Source: Stenotrophobium rhamnosiphilum (GTDB lineage: Bacteria > Pseudomonadota > Gammaproteobacteria > Nevskiales > Nevskiaceae). Taken from it: a DNA stretch of 64,000 nt. The first letter of the stretch is position 1. Each line of letters starts with the position of its first letter. This document shows positions 57,118-64,000 of the stretch, piece after piece. The stretch spans positions 646,046 to 710,045 of the forward strand of contig NZ_QANS01000003.1 of assembly GCF_003052265.1 (NCBI RefSeq). Direction: 5' to 3'. Made by a program: the position numbers and the translations under genes. The notes under the pieces were generated by a model, which did not search any database, had not been told where the DNA came from, and worked only from the letters and a program-made list of their open reading frames with translations.

Positions 57118-58506
57118 ATGCCGCAGCCACAAACCCGTTACGCACGTGCGGGTGAAACGTTCATTGCTTACCAAGTCATCGGCGACGGCCCGATGGATTT
57201 GGTCTATGCCGGCGGCATCGTCACGCAGATTGATCTGTGCTGGGACTTTCCTGAGATCGAACGCTTTCTCACGCGCTTGGCTTCGTTCAGCCGACTGATT
57301 CTGTTTGATCGCCGCGGCACGGGTTTGTCCGATCGCATGCCAGCGGGCGAATTGCCATCGCTAGTGGATTGGGCCGAAGACCTCAATATCGTGCTCGATG
57401 CTGTGGGCTCCCAGCGCGCGGCAGTCTTTGCTGAGCGTGACGCGGGTAGTGCGGCGATGGTGTTTGCGGCGCGGCATCCCGAGCGCGTGTCTTCACTAAT
57501 TTTGTCCAACACCACCGCGCGTCATGGCCGCGCGCCAGATTATCCCTGCGGCCAGCCGCCGGAATTCGCCGAGCAGATGTATCACACAATTCTTGAGCAC
57601 TGGGGCACTGAGCGCATGGCAGCTGTGGCTGTGCCGAGTCGCGCAGGTGACGAGAATTTTGCGCGCATGTCCGCGCGTTATCAGCGCGCCGCCGCCACGC
57701 CGCGTGTTGCGGCTGAGAGTCTGCGTTATTCCAGCACGGTTGATGTGCGCGACATTCTTGGTGAGATTGAATGCCCGACGTTGGTCATGCATCGCAGCCG
57801 TTATCCATTTTTGAATCCCGGCCATGCCGCGTATCTGCAACAGAACATTGCTGGCGCGCGAGGTGTTGGCGTTGAAGGTGCTGATGCGTTCTACGCTTAC
57901 GACCGTGCTGATGAAGCGCTCGGGCACATCGAAGAATTTCTCACCGGCTCGCGCGAACAAACTTATGCCGAGCAGGTGCTGCTGACGGTGTTGATGGTCG
58001 ACATTTCTGGTTCTACGGAAATGGCAGCGAAGATTGGTGATAGTGCTTGGCGTGATCTGCTGCAGCGTTTCCATAGCGAAGTGCAAAAGCAGCTGAAGCG
58101 TTTTCATGGGCATGAAGTCGATGCCAGCGGTGATGGTGTGTTTGCAACCTTCGGCAGCCCCGCACGCGCATTGCGTTGTGCCGCTGCACTTGTGGAAGAA
58201 ATTAAAGCTCTTGGTCTCACGTTGCGCGCAGGTATTCATGCAGGCGAATGTGAACTCGCAGGTAAAGCGGTGCGCGGGCTCGCTGTTCACATTGGTGCAC
58301 GCGTGCTGGCAGAAGCGGATCCGGGCGAAGTCTGGGTTTCGCGCACAGTCAGGGATCTAGTTGTCGGTTCAACCTTTGAATTCAAAGATGAAGGTTCTTA
58401 CGACCTCAAAGGTGTGCCGGGGCAGTGGCGCTTGTTCTCGTTAGACAAGGTCGCTGGCGGGGAAGAGAAAGAACCCGAGCGCCGCTTTTCGCGGCGACGT
58501 CGTTAA
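57118..58506 (+). CDS. Alpha/beta hydrolase-class III cyclase fusion protein
   Basis: 462 residues. The first 270 form an alpha/beta hydrolase fold (FDRRGTGLSDRMP is typical), the last 170 a class III nucleotide cyclase domain (MVDISGSTEMAAKIGD, DASGDGVFATF, GLAVHIGARVL). In the hydrolase part the nucleophile elbow reads AERDAGSA instead of GxSxGG, so the Ser is missing. In the cyclase part one metal Asp is present (VDISGST) but the purine-specifying Lys/Asp and transition-state Asn are replaced, as in several family relatives. It may sense a ligand and make cAMP, or be catalytically inert. AAGGAGG precedes the ATG. Confidence 0.88.
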   Translation: MPQPQTRYARAGETFIAYQVIGDGPMDLVYAGGIVTQIDLCWDFPEIERFLTRLASFSRLILFDRRGTGLSDRMPAGELPSLVDWAEDLNIVLDAVGSQRAAVFAERDAGSAAMVFAARHPERVSSLILSNTTARHGRAPDYPCGQPPEFAEQMYHTILEHWGTERMAAVAVPSRAGDENFARMSARYQRAAATPRVAAESLRYSSTVDVRDILGEIECPTLVMHRSRYPFLNPGHAAYLQQNIAGARGVGVEGADAFYAYDRADEALGHIEEFLTGSREQTYAEQVLLTVLMVDISGSTEMAAKIGDSAWRDLLQRFHSEVQKQLKRFHGHEVDASGDGVFATFGSPARALRCAAALVEEIKALGLTLRAGIHAGECELAGKAVRGLAVHIGARVLAEADPGEVWVSRTVRDLVVGSTFEFKDEGSYDLKGVPGQWRLFSLDKVAGGEEKEPERRFSRRRR

Positions 58507-58524
58507 GCGTTCTTTTTCTTGCCT

Positions 58525-58555
58525 CCCTCTCCCCATGCTTTTTATGGGGAGAGGG
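58525..58555 (+). terminator. Hairpin after the cyclase fusion gene
   Basis: CCCTCTCCCCA (58525-58535) pairs with TGGGGAGAGGG (58545-58555), loop TGCTTTTTA. There is no T-run after it. It is a common type of intergenic palindrome and lies next to the larger palindrome. Confidence 0.6.
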
Positions 58556-58560
58556 GCGAA

Positions 58561-59144
58561 GCTTTTTACGCGCTTCGCGGGCTACTGCCTGTTCTGATTG
58601 AGATGGCGTGTTCCGCGCTGTGGCGCGGGTTACTTTCTTTGGCGCAAAGAAAGTAACCAAAGAAACATCACAAGCCCACTTTTGCGGTGGTTGGGAACGG
58701 GCCTGATACGTTTGTAGCCTTAACTCTCAATGCGACAAACAGGTAACCGCTTCGGCATTTGGTCTTAGTAATTGCGGAAGCTCGGCTCATTCGATAGTCA
58801 CAAAATCACCGTGTCATCCCGAACGCAGTGAGGGATCTTGCTTTGAGAGTTACAGCAAGATCCCTCACTGTGTTCGGGATGACAATTCTTAGACTGGGTT
58901 GCCGCTTATCGTGAATGAGCCGCGCATATTCAACGTTCGCACAAATGCTGAAGCGGTTACCTGTTTCTCGCATTCAGAAATTGCATGGCGAACGTATCCC
59001 ACCCATTCCAAATAAAGACACAAGTGGATTGGGTGCTTTCTTTGGTTACTTTCTTTGCACCAGCAAAGAAAGTAACCCGCGCCACAGCGCGGAACACGCC
59101 ATCTCAATCAGAACAGGCAGTAGCCCGCGAAGCGCGTAAAAAGC
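58561..59144. repeat. 584-bp nested (concentric) inverted repeat
   Basis: Four pairs of arms share one centre near 58851. Outer: 58561-58680 with 59024-59144, identical over about 80 bp and containing TTACTTTCTTTG...CAAAGAAAGTAA. Next: 58729-58761 with 58942-58974. Next: 58783-58796 with 58907-58922. Inner: 58812-58842 with 58854-58884, of the TGTCATCCCGA family. Open frames here are translations of repeat sequence. A partial direct repeat GAACAGG(C/T)AGTAGCCC recurs at 59111-59126 and 59150-59165. Confidence 0.93.
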
Positions 59145-59171
59145 TAACAGAACAGGTAGTAGCCCAAAAAC

Positions 59172-60116
59172 TCAGAGCCGCCCGCGCGCAATATCTTGCG
59201 ATTGCTCATTCGCGACTTTGCCCGCACGCATTTGTCGCGTACGCCAGCTCACACGTACGCCGATTTGTGGACGTGTGTCTGAGCCCATCATCAAATCCAA
59301 AGTGTCATCTGCGTCGAGCGTGACGGGGTTCAGCAGCGGCAGATAAATCTGCTCCCAATGCGTTGGCGCGGCATAGGGTGAAGTGCTGATGGTGACGCCG
59401 GGGACGAGTTCGCAATCCCACCACAACGCATAACCATAAACGGTGGCGCTGCCAAGATCCTTGGCGCTCCATTTCACGGTGCTGCTCCGTTTGCTCAACG
59501 GCTTGTCGGCATCAGGTGCGAAATCAAGATCGTCCCAAAGGCGCGCAGATTTTTCGCCGAGCAGATCGTCGGCGCGCAGTGTGCGCACGAACATATTGTT
59601 GAGTGAGATGTTGCGGGCGGCGCTGAGGTCGATATCGAAGCCGACTTGTGGCCAGACGTCGATTTCGTTTTGCAGGCGTGGCGCGGTGACCGGCGCGACG
59701 TATTGAAGCAAGCGGCCGGGGATGATGATGCCGTTCTTGTTGAGATAGCGGCGCGCGTCGAGCACGGTTTCCAGCAGGCCTTCTTCAAGCGAGTAATTGC
59801 CGAGTGTTTCGGAAATCACGACGTCGACTTTCGGCGGCTTTTGCAGTTCGCCGGAGTGGCCTTTGATAAAGCTCAAGCCGTCGATGCGATTCTGGCGGGC
59901 GAGATCTTCGGCCAGATCGAGCGTGTCGGTGTATTCAATTAGCGTGCAGTGTTTGGCGCCGAGCTGGCGGGCCAGAAAACTCAGGAAACCAGTGCCCGCG
60001 CCGATGTCGGCGACGGTGGTTTTTCCGGGTTTTATCACTTTCTTCAACGCGGCATAAAACGCTTCGTTGCGCGGGCGGTCGCCCAGAAGTTTTCGGTGTA
60101 ACTCGATTTCGCTCAT
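59172..60116 (-). CDS. PRMT-like class I SAM methyltransferase
   Basis: 314 residues. Motif I is VADIGAGTGFLSFLARQLG, followed by LIEY and the double-E-like loop ISETLGNYSLEEG. A THW motif (APTHWEQIYLPL) follows, as in protein arginine methyltransferases, and the C-terminal half is beta-rich like a PRMT barrel. It may methylate arginine in a protein or a small guanidino compound. Its coding end lies 28 bp from the nested palindrome. No substrate is suggested by neighbours. Confidence 0.84.
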   Translation of the reverse strand: MSEIELHRKLLGDRPRNEAFYAALKKVIKPGKTTVADIGAGTGFLSFLARQLGAKHCTLIEYTDTLDLAEDLARQNRIDGLSFIKGHSGELQKPPKVDVVISETLGNYSLEEGLLETVLDARRYLNKNGIIIPGRLLQYVAPVTAPRLQNEIDVWPQVGFDIDLSAARNISLNNMFVRTLRADDLLGEKSARLWDDLDFAPDADKPLSKRSSTVKWSAKDLGSATVYGYALWWDCELVPGVTISTSPYAAPTHWEQIYLPLLNPVTLDADDTLDLMMGSDTRPQIGVRVSWRTRQMRAGKVANEQSQDIARGRL

Positions 60117-60154
60117 GACGTCATTCGTATGTCAGCAGGCGTCATAATACCGAC

Positions 60155-60820
60155 ATGGACACGCCAGTGATTGCTTTCTTTGCCGGAACCGTAGGCCCAA
60201 TGCCGGGCGATGGGCGGCCGACGGGCATCTTTAAGTTGCCGGTCGATGGGCCAGTGCAGATCGGGATTGAAGGGCTGATCAAAGATGCGCAGGCGGATCG
60301 TCGCGTGCATGGCGGGCCGGAGAAAGCGGTGCATCACTTCCCGCTGGAGAATCACCGTCGTCTTGCCGCAGAGTTCGACGAGCAAGCCGCGGGTTTCGTT
60401 TCTGGTGGCATGGGCGAGAACATTTCGACCGAAGGCATGACGGAAGGCGACGTCTGCATCGGCGACATCTACACCGTCGGCAGTGTGCGCCTGCAAGTGT
60501 CGCAGCCGCGTTCGCCGTGCTGGAAGATCGACGCCAAATTCGACCGCGAAGGTATTACGCGATTTGTTGCCCTACATGGCATCGCTGGTTGGTATTACCG
60601 CGTGTTGCAAACGGGCAGTGCGGAAGCGGGCGATGTACTGAAGCTAGTCGAGCGCAACGATAATCCTTTTAGTTTGAGCGATTGGTGGACGCTGTCGCGC
60701 GCACCGCGTGTGCCGCTGGATGTTTTGCAGCGTTTGGCCGATACGCCAGGGCTGACGCCTGCATATCGCGAAAAAGTTTTGCAGCGGATTGATTGGCTGC
60801 GCCGTAACGCGCCGGGTTGA
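60155..60820 (+). CDS. MOSC-domain protein, YiiM-like
   Basis: 221 residues, the size of E. coli YiiM (224). The MOSC core is DRRVHGGPEKAVHHFPLENH and GGMGENISTEGMTEGDVCIGD, and the cofactor Cys lies in VSQPRSPCWKI. MOSC proteins bind molybdenum cofactor with a Cys ligand; YiiM reduces N-hydroxylated bases. Start ATG 60155. hrpB follows five bases after the stop. Confidence 0.9.
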   Translation: MDTPVIAFFAGTVGPMPGDGRPTGIFKLPVDGPVQIGIEGLIKDAQADRRVHGGPEKAVHHFPLENHRRLAAEFDEQAAGFVSGGMGENISTEGMTEGDVCIGDIYTVGSVRLQVSQPRSPCWKIDAKFDREGITRFVALHGIAGWYYRVLQTGSAEAGDVLKLVERNDNPFSLSDWWTLSRAPRVPLDVLQRLADTPGLTPAYREKVLQRIDWLRRNAPG

Positions 60821-60824
60821 TCGC

Positions 60825-63311
60825 ATGACTCGTGCCTTACCTACGCTTCCGGTTATGGAAGCGGTTCCTGCTTTGCAACGCGCGCTTGCTGATCAAGGCC
60901 GCGCGGTGCTTGCTGCGCCACCGGGCTCAGGCAAAACAACGCTGGTGCCGCTGACGCTGCTGGATCAACCGTGGCTGCGCGGCAAGAAAATTCTAATGCT
61001 GGAACCACGCCGAGTTGCTGCACGTGCAGCGGCGGCGCGCATGTCTCACTTGCTCGGCGAAGCGGTTGGGCAAACGGTTGGCTATCAGATTCGATTTGAG
61101 AAAAAGACTTCTGCTGCCACACGCGTTGAAGTCATCACCGAAGGCTTACTCGCGCGACGTCTGCAAGCTGATCCGGAATTGCCCGGCGTTGGCTTGGTGA
61201 TCTTCGACGAATTTCACGAGCGCAGCCTTGATGCGGATTTAGGTTTGGCACTGACGCTGGATGCGCGCGCCAATCTCAATCCAGATTTACGCGTGCTGGT
61301 GATGTCGGCAACGCTCGATACGCAGCGCGTTGCTAAGCTGCTCGACGATGCGCCGGTGATTGAAAGCGGCGGAAAATTATTTCCGGTGGATGTTCGTTAC
61401 AAGCCTGTGCCTGTCGGTGAGTTCAATGATGTGAGCGTCGCCAACGCGGTGCTTGCGGCGCTGGGAGAAACCGAAGGCGACATCCTCGCGTTCTTGCCGG
61501 GTGGCAGGGAAATCCGCCACGCACAGCGGCGTTTAGAAGAACGTCTTGCGGGACGCGTTCGCGTGTTGCCCTTGTACGGTGAACTCACGAGTGCTGAGCA
61601 GGATGCGGCACTAAACCCAACGCATGACGGTGTACGCAAAGTCATTCTCGCCACCAACATTGCGCAGACCAGTCTCACGGTTGAAGGCGTGAACACGGTT
61701 GTTGATGGTGGCTTAGTGCGTGTTGCGCGGTTTGATTTAGGCAGTGGTGCGAATCGACTCGATACGCAGCGTGTGTCGCGCGCAAGTGCGGATCAGCGCG
61801 CGGGCCGTGCAGGACGTCTTGGCCCTGGTATTTGTTATCGCTTGTGGAGTCGCGACCAACACGGCAGCTTGCCTGCGCACGACACGCCAGAAATTCTTGC
61901 GACCGATCTCACGCGCTTTGCACTCGAGCTGTCGGTGTGGGGTGTAGATGATCCGGCTGCGTTGGCGTTGATGGATCCGCCTGCGCCAGTCAGTTGGCGT
62001 TACGCACGCGATTTACTCACCGAGCTGGGCGCAGTTGATGTCCGCGGAAAGATTTCGTCGCACGGGCGCGAGCTTGCACGTTTGCCAACGAGCCCGCGTC
62101 GCGCGCACATGTTGTTGCTCGCGCGTAAACAAGAACTCGCTGAGCTCGCGGCGTGGACTGCGGCGTTGTTGGATGAACGCGACGGCGGTGCGGGCGCAGA
62201 TTTGGCAGATGGCCTTGAGGCTGTGCTGAGTCGCCGCGCTGATCCGCAACTTGTGCGTCGCGTCACCGAATCTGCAAAACAAATTTCACGAATGCTTGGT
62301 GAGCAAGCATCAAATGGTGCGCGACTGACTTCGCATGAAGTGGCACGCGTGGTGTCGTGGGCCTATCCGGAACGTATCGCGCGCCGGCGCGGCGGACAGA
62401 CTGGCGTTTATCTCTGCGAAGACGGCGGCGAAGCGCGCATTCACGAGAAAGAAGCATTGGCGCAGTCGGAGTGGTTGGCGATTGCGCATTGGGATCCGGG
62501 TCCGCCGCGCAAGATTCGTCTTGCTGCTGCGCTGAGTGTTGATGAAGTTCTGCGCGATCACGCCGAGCGCATCAAGCTCATTGCGGATGTGCGTTGGGAT
62601 GCGCAAAACGAAATCGTTGTTGCCGAACAACAAAAGCGTCTGGGCGCAATTGTTCTTGAGCGGCGTCCAATTGGAGAAGGGCAGGCTGACGCAGTACGCG
62701 CTGCAATGATCGCGGGCATCCGCAGCTTGGGTTTGCAGGTATTGCCGTGGACGGATTCCGCACGCCAGTGGCAGGCGAGGGTGAATAGTCTGCATGCGTG
62801 GCGGCCTGAAGATGAGGCGTGGCCTGATGTCTCCGATGAGGCTTTGCTCTCAACACTCGAAGATTGGCTGGCCCCGTTCCTTGATGGCGTTAGCCGTCGC
62901 GACCATCTGTCGCGACTCAATCTGATGGACATCTTAAATAGTCAGCTCGACTACGCCGCGCAACAAAAGCTGTCGCGCCTGATGCCGACGCACCTCGAAG
63001 TGCCGAGTGGCTCCCATATCGGCCTCGAATATTCCGCCGATGGCGCGCCGCCTGTACTGGCGGTGAAGTTGCAGGAACTGTTTGGCCTAGCCAGCACGCC
63101 AACCGTTAATGAAGGCCGCAACCGCGTGCTGATCCACATGCTGTCCCCGGGGCAGAAGCCTGTAGCAATCACGCAAGATTTGGCCGGTTTTTGGGCACGC
63201 GGCTATGCCGACGTCAAAAAAGACATGAAAGGGCGTTATCCGAGGCACCCTTGGCCGGATGATCCTTTGACGGCTCCGGCGACTCGTCGGGCAAAACCGA
63301 GGGGCACTTGA
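60825..63311 (+). CDS. hrpB: ATP-dependent RNA helicase HrpB
   Basis: 828 residues from ATG 60825. DEAH-type helicase motifs: Walker A (PPGSGKTTLVP), DEFHERS in motif II, MSATLD in motif III, and QRAGRAGR in motif VI. The long C-terminal part is the HrpB_C domain. E. coli HrpB has 809 residues and its role in RNA metabolism is unsettled. The upstream start (60789) is rejected because it overlaps the MOSC gene without a ribosome site. Confidence 0.93.
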   Translation: MTRALPTLPVMEAVPALQRALADQGRAVLAAPPGSGKTTLVPLTLLDQPWLRGKKILMLEPRRVAARAAAARMSHLLGEAVGQTVGYQIRFEKKTSAATRVEVITEGLLARRLQADPELPGVGLVIFDEFHERSLDADLGLALTLDARANLNPDLRVLVMSATLDTQRVAKLLDDAPVIESGGKLFPVDVRYKPVPVGEFNDVSVANAVLAALGETEGDILAFLPGGREIRHAQRRLEERLAGRVRVLPLYGELTSAEQDAALNPTHDGVRKVILATNIAQTSLTVEGVNTVVDGGLVRVARFDLGSGANRLDTQRVSRASADQRAGRAGRLGPGICYRLWSRDQHGSLPAHDTPEILATDLTRFALELSVWGVDDPAALALMDPPAPVSWRYARDLLTELGAVDVRGKISSHGRELARLPTSPRRAHMLLLARKQELAELAAWTAALLDERDGGAGADLADGLEAVLSRRADPQLVRRVTESAKQISRMLGEQASNGARLTSHEVARVVSWAYPERIARRRGGQTGVYLCEDGGEARIHEKEALAQSEWLAIAHWDPGPPRKIRLAAALSVDEVLRDHAERIKLIADVRWDAQNEIVVAEQQKRLGAIVLERRPIGEGQADAVRAAMIAGIRSLGLQVLPWTDSARQWQARVNSLHAWRPEDEAWPDVSDEALLSTLEDWLAPFLDGVSRRDHLSRLNLMDILNSQLDYAAQQKLSRLMPTHLEVPSGSHIGLEYSADGAPPVLAVKLQELFGLASTPTVNEGRNRVLIHMLSPGQKPVAITQDLAGFWARGYADVKKDMKGRYPRHPWPDDPLTAPATRRAKPRGT

Positions 63312-63382
63312 GCGTTTTGACGGCTTATTGCTGATAAAGGCGGGATAAAAACACCTGCCGTAAAAATATCCCTCAAAATTGC

Positions 63383-63411
63383 TTGACGTTCCGCACCTCC
63401 GCGAAGAGAAT
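63383..63411 (+). promoter_or_regulatory. Probable tRNA-tuf operon promoter
   Basis: TTGACG (63383-63388), 17 bp, GAGAAT (63406-63411), followed by a GC-rich discriminator (ACGCGGC), as is usual for stringently controlled stable-RNA operons. It is 44 bp upstream of tRNA-Tyr. Confidence 0.6.
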
Positions 63412-63454
63412 ACGCGGCTCCATTTGGCCCCAAAAGGGTTTTTTGGGTTGTGTT

Positions 63455-63540
<86 letters not shown>

Positions 63541-63594
63541 GTTTTAAGGCCAACGTGGATTCCATGAAGGTTTAGCGGCAAAGGTTATACCAGG

Positions 63595-63668
63595 GCGGGT
63601 GTAGTTCAATGGTAGAACTTCAGTTTTCCAAACTGATAGCGTGGGTTCGATTCCCATCACCCGCTCCA
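63595..63668 (+). tRNA. tRNA-Gly (TCC)
   Basis: 74 bases with encoded CCA. Acceptor GCGGGTG pairs with CACCCGC. Anticodon TCC at 63627-63629. D-arm GTTCAATGGTAGAAC and T-arm GGTTCGATTCC are standard. Confidence 0.95.
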
Positions 63669-63700
63669 GTCTTGGTGAAGTAGTAAAGCGGTAAAAGTTT

Positions 63701-63776
63701 GCCCCCGTAGCTCAGTCGGTAGAGCACACCCTTGGTAAGGGTGAGGTCGAAGGTTCGATTCCTTTCGTGGGCACCA
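63701..63776 (+). tRNA. tRNA-Thr (GGT)
   Basis: 76 bases with encoded CCA. Anticodon GGT at 63734-63736 in a CTTGGTAAG loop. Acceptor GCCCCCG pairs with CGTGGGC except for one C-T mismatch at the fifth pair; the T stem contains a G-T pair. Other arms are regular. Confidence 0.94.
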
Positions 63777-63784
63777 ATTTTTGA

Positions 63785-63803
63785 CGGGAGCTTTTAGCTC
63801 CCG
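63785..63803 (+). terminator. Hairpin between tRNA-Thr and tuf
   Basis: CGGGAGC (63785-63791) pairs with GCTCCCG (63797-63803) around TTTTA; ATTTGT follows. It may be a partial terminator, a tRNA-processing element or an attenuator before tuf. Confidence 0.5.
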
Positions 63804-63897
63804 ATTTGTACCTTTAAGGTTTGCTGGCCTTCGGATTTCCGAAGCAGCAGTAGTCTTAGTTTGTCTTCTCATTAAATAAGTTAGGACGGAGCTTCCC

Positions 63898-64000
63898 ATG
63901 GCAAAAGAGAAATTTGAGCGCGTCAAGCCTCACGTAAACGTTGGCACGATTGGCCACGTTGACCATGGCAAGACGACGACGACGGCTGCACTGACGAAGA
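63898..64000 (+). CDS. tuf: Elongation factor Tu, 5' part
   Basis: Starts ATG 63898 after GGACGGAGC and runs off the window. [19 protein letters not shown] and the P-loop GHVDHGKTT are unmistakable EF-Tu. EF-Tu delivers aminoacyl-tRNA to the ribosome. The order tRNA-Tyr, tRNA-Gly, tRNA-Thr, tuf is that of the E. coli tufB operon, which additionally starts with thrU; here thrU is missing. Confidence 0.97.
   Translation, partial: MAKEKFERVKPHVNVGTIGHVDHGKTTTTAALTK

Noticed and set aside
58406..59323. Open frames on both strands with the shared segment ARNTPSQSEQAVAREARKK
   Set aside because: They are translations of the outer arms of the nested palindrome; the same peptide arises from each arm on opposite strands, and there are no ribosome sites.
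63429..63446. CCC/GGG hairpin followed by T-run upstream of tRNA-Tyr as a terminator
   Set aside because: The stem is only three or four pairs and lies between the predicted promoter and the first tRNA, where termination would silence the operon.

Overview
The window reads as chromosomal DNA of a gammaproteobacterium of moderate GC content (judged by eye, not computed). The evidence is the gene content: a tRNA-Tyr/Gly/Thr-tuf cluster at the right end, rlmJ, hrpB, yheS-type ABC-F, tesB, ychJ, a monomeric NADP isocitrate dehydrogenase beside a second NAD-type one, a DcaP-like porin, and AraC regulators of the arabinose-binding-domain class. The mix suits the Xanthomonadales/Nevskiales side of the class, but I cannot name a genus.

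Layout, left to right. 1-4.1 kb: a CrbS-like hybrid sensor kinase (5'-truncated by the window), a convergent LuxR-type response regulator and a DcaP-like porin. 4.2-7 kb: rlmJ, a Nudix hydrolase and a secreted phosphoesterase. 7.4-9.4 kb: TPP riboswitch and thiC. 9.5-14.3 kb: two unrelated isocitrate dehydrogenases flanking a GIY-YIG nuclease gene that sits between two inverted palindromic repeats. 14.4-22.4 kb: CorA-like protein, DHA2 efflux pump, MAPEG, DUF938 methyltransferase, YchJ, SRPBCC, a DoxX-like protein and a secreted alpha/beta hydrolase. 22.5-25.6 kb: azoR-doxX-pirin with a divergent LysR gene. 25.7-30.5 kb: a Fur box, a frameshifted TonB-dependent receptor and a three-gene PepSY membrane cluster. 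30.5-33.2 kb: fatty acid desaturase and a polytopic membrane protein.

33.2-34.3 kb is a small foreign-looking patch with two short genes and attC-like recombination sites, resembling integron gene cassettes without an integrase. 34.3-37.3 kb carries tandem LVIVD-repeat lipoproteins. 37.5-45.4 kb holds two AraC regulators, a flavin reductase, a NYN protein, a zinc-finger protein, two sterol desaturases, an M14 peptidase and a LysR regulator. 45.5-48.5 kb: an SDR and a compact arsR-aqpS-arsC-arsH arsenic operon with a visible promoter and operator. 48.6-58.5 kb: Mpo1-like protein, a pair of FtsX-type permeases without a partner ATPase, ABC-F, a phytase/esterase-like lipoprotein, TesB, YkgJ and a hydrolase-cyclase fusion.

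58.56-59.14 kb is a 584-bp set of four concentric inverted repeats. It is followed by a PRMT-like methyltransferase, a MOSC protein, HrpB, and the tRNA-tuf cluster.

A recurring theme is the density of palindromic intergenic elements of several families (at about 5.0, 11.8, 12.2, 22.5, 39.9, 42.3, 43.3 and 58.5-59.1 kb). Some supply parts of genes: the M14 peptidase stop codon and the probable GIY-YIG ribosome binding site lie inside repeats. No CRISPR array, IS transposase or prophage was seen.
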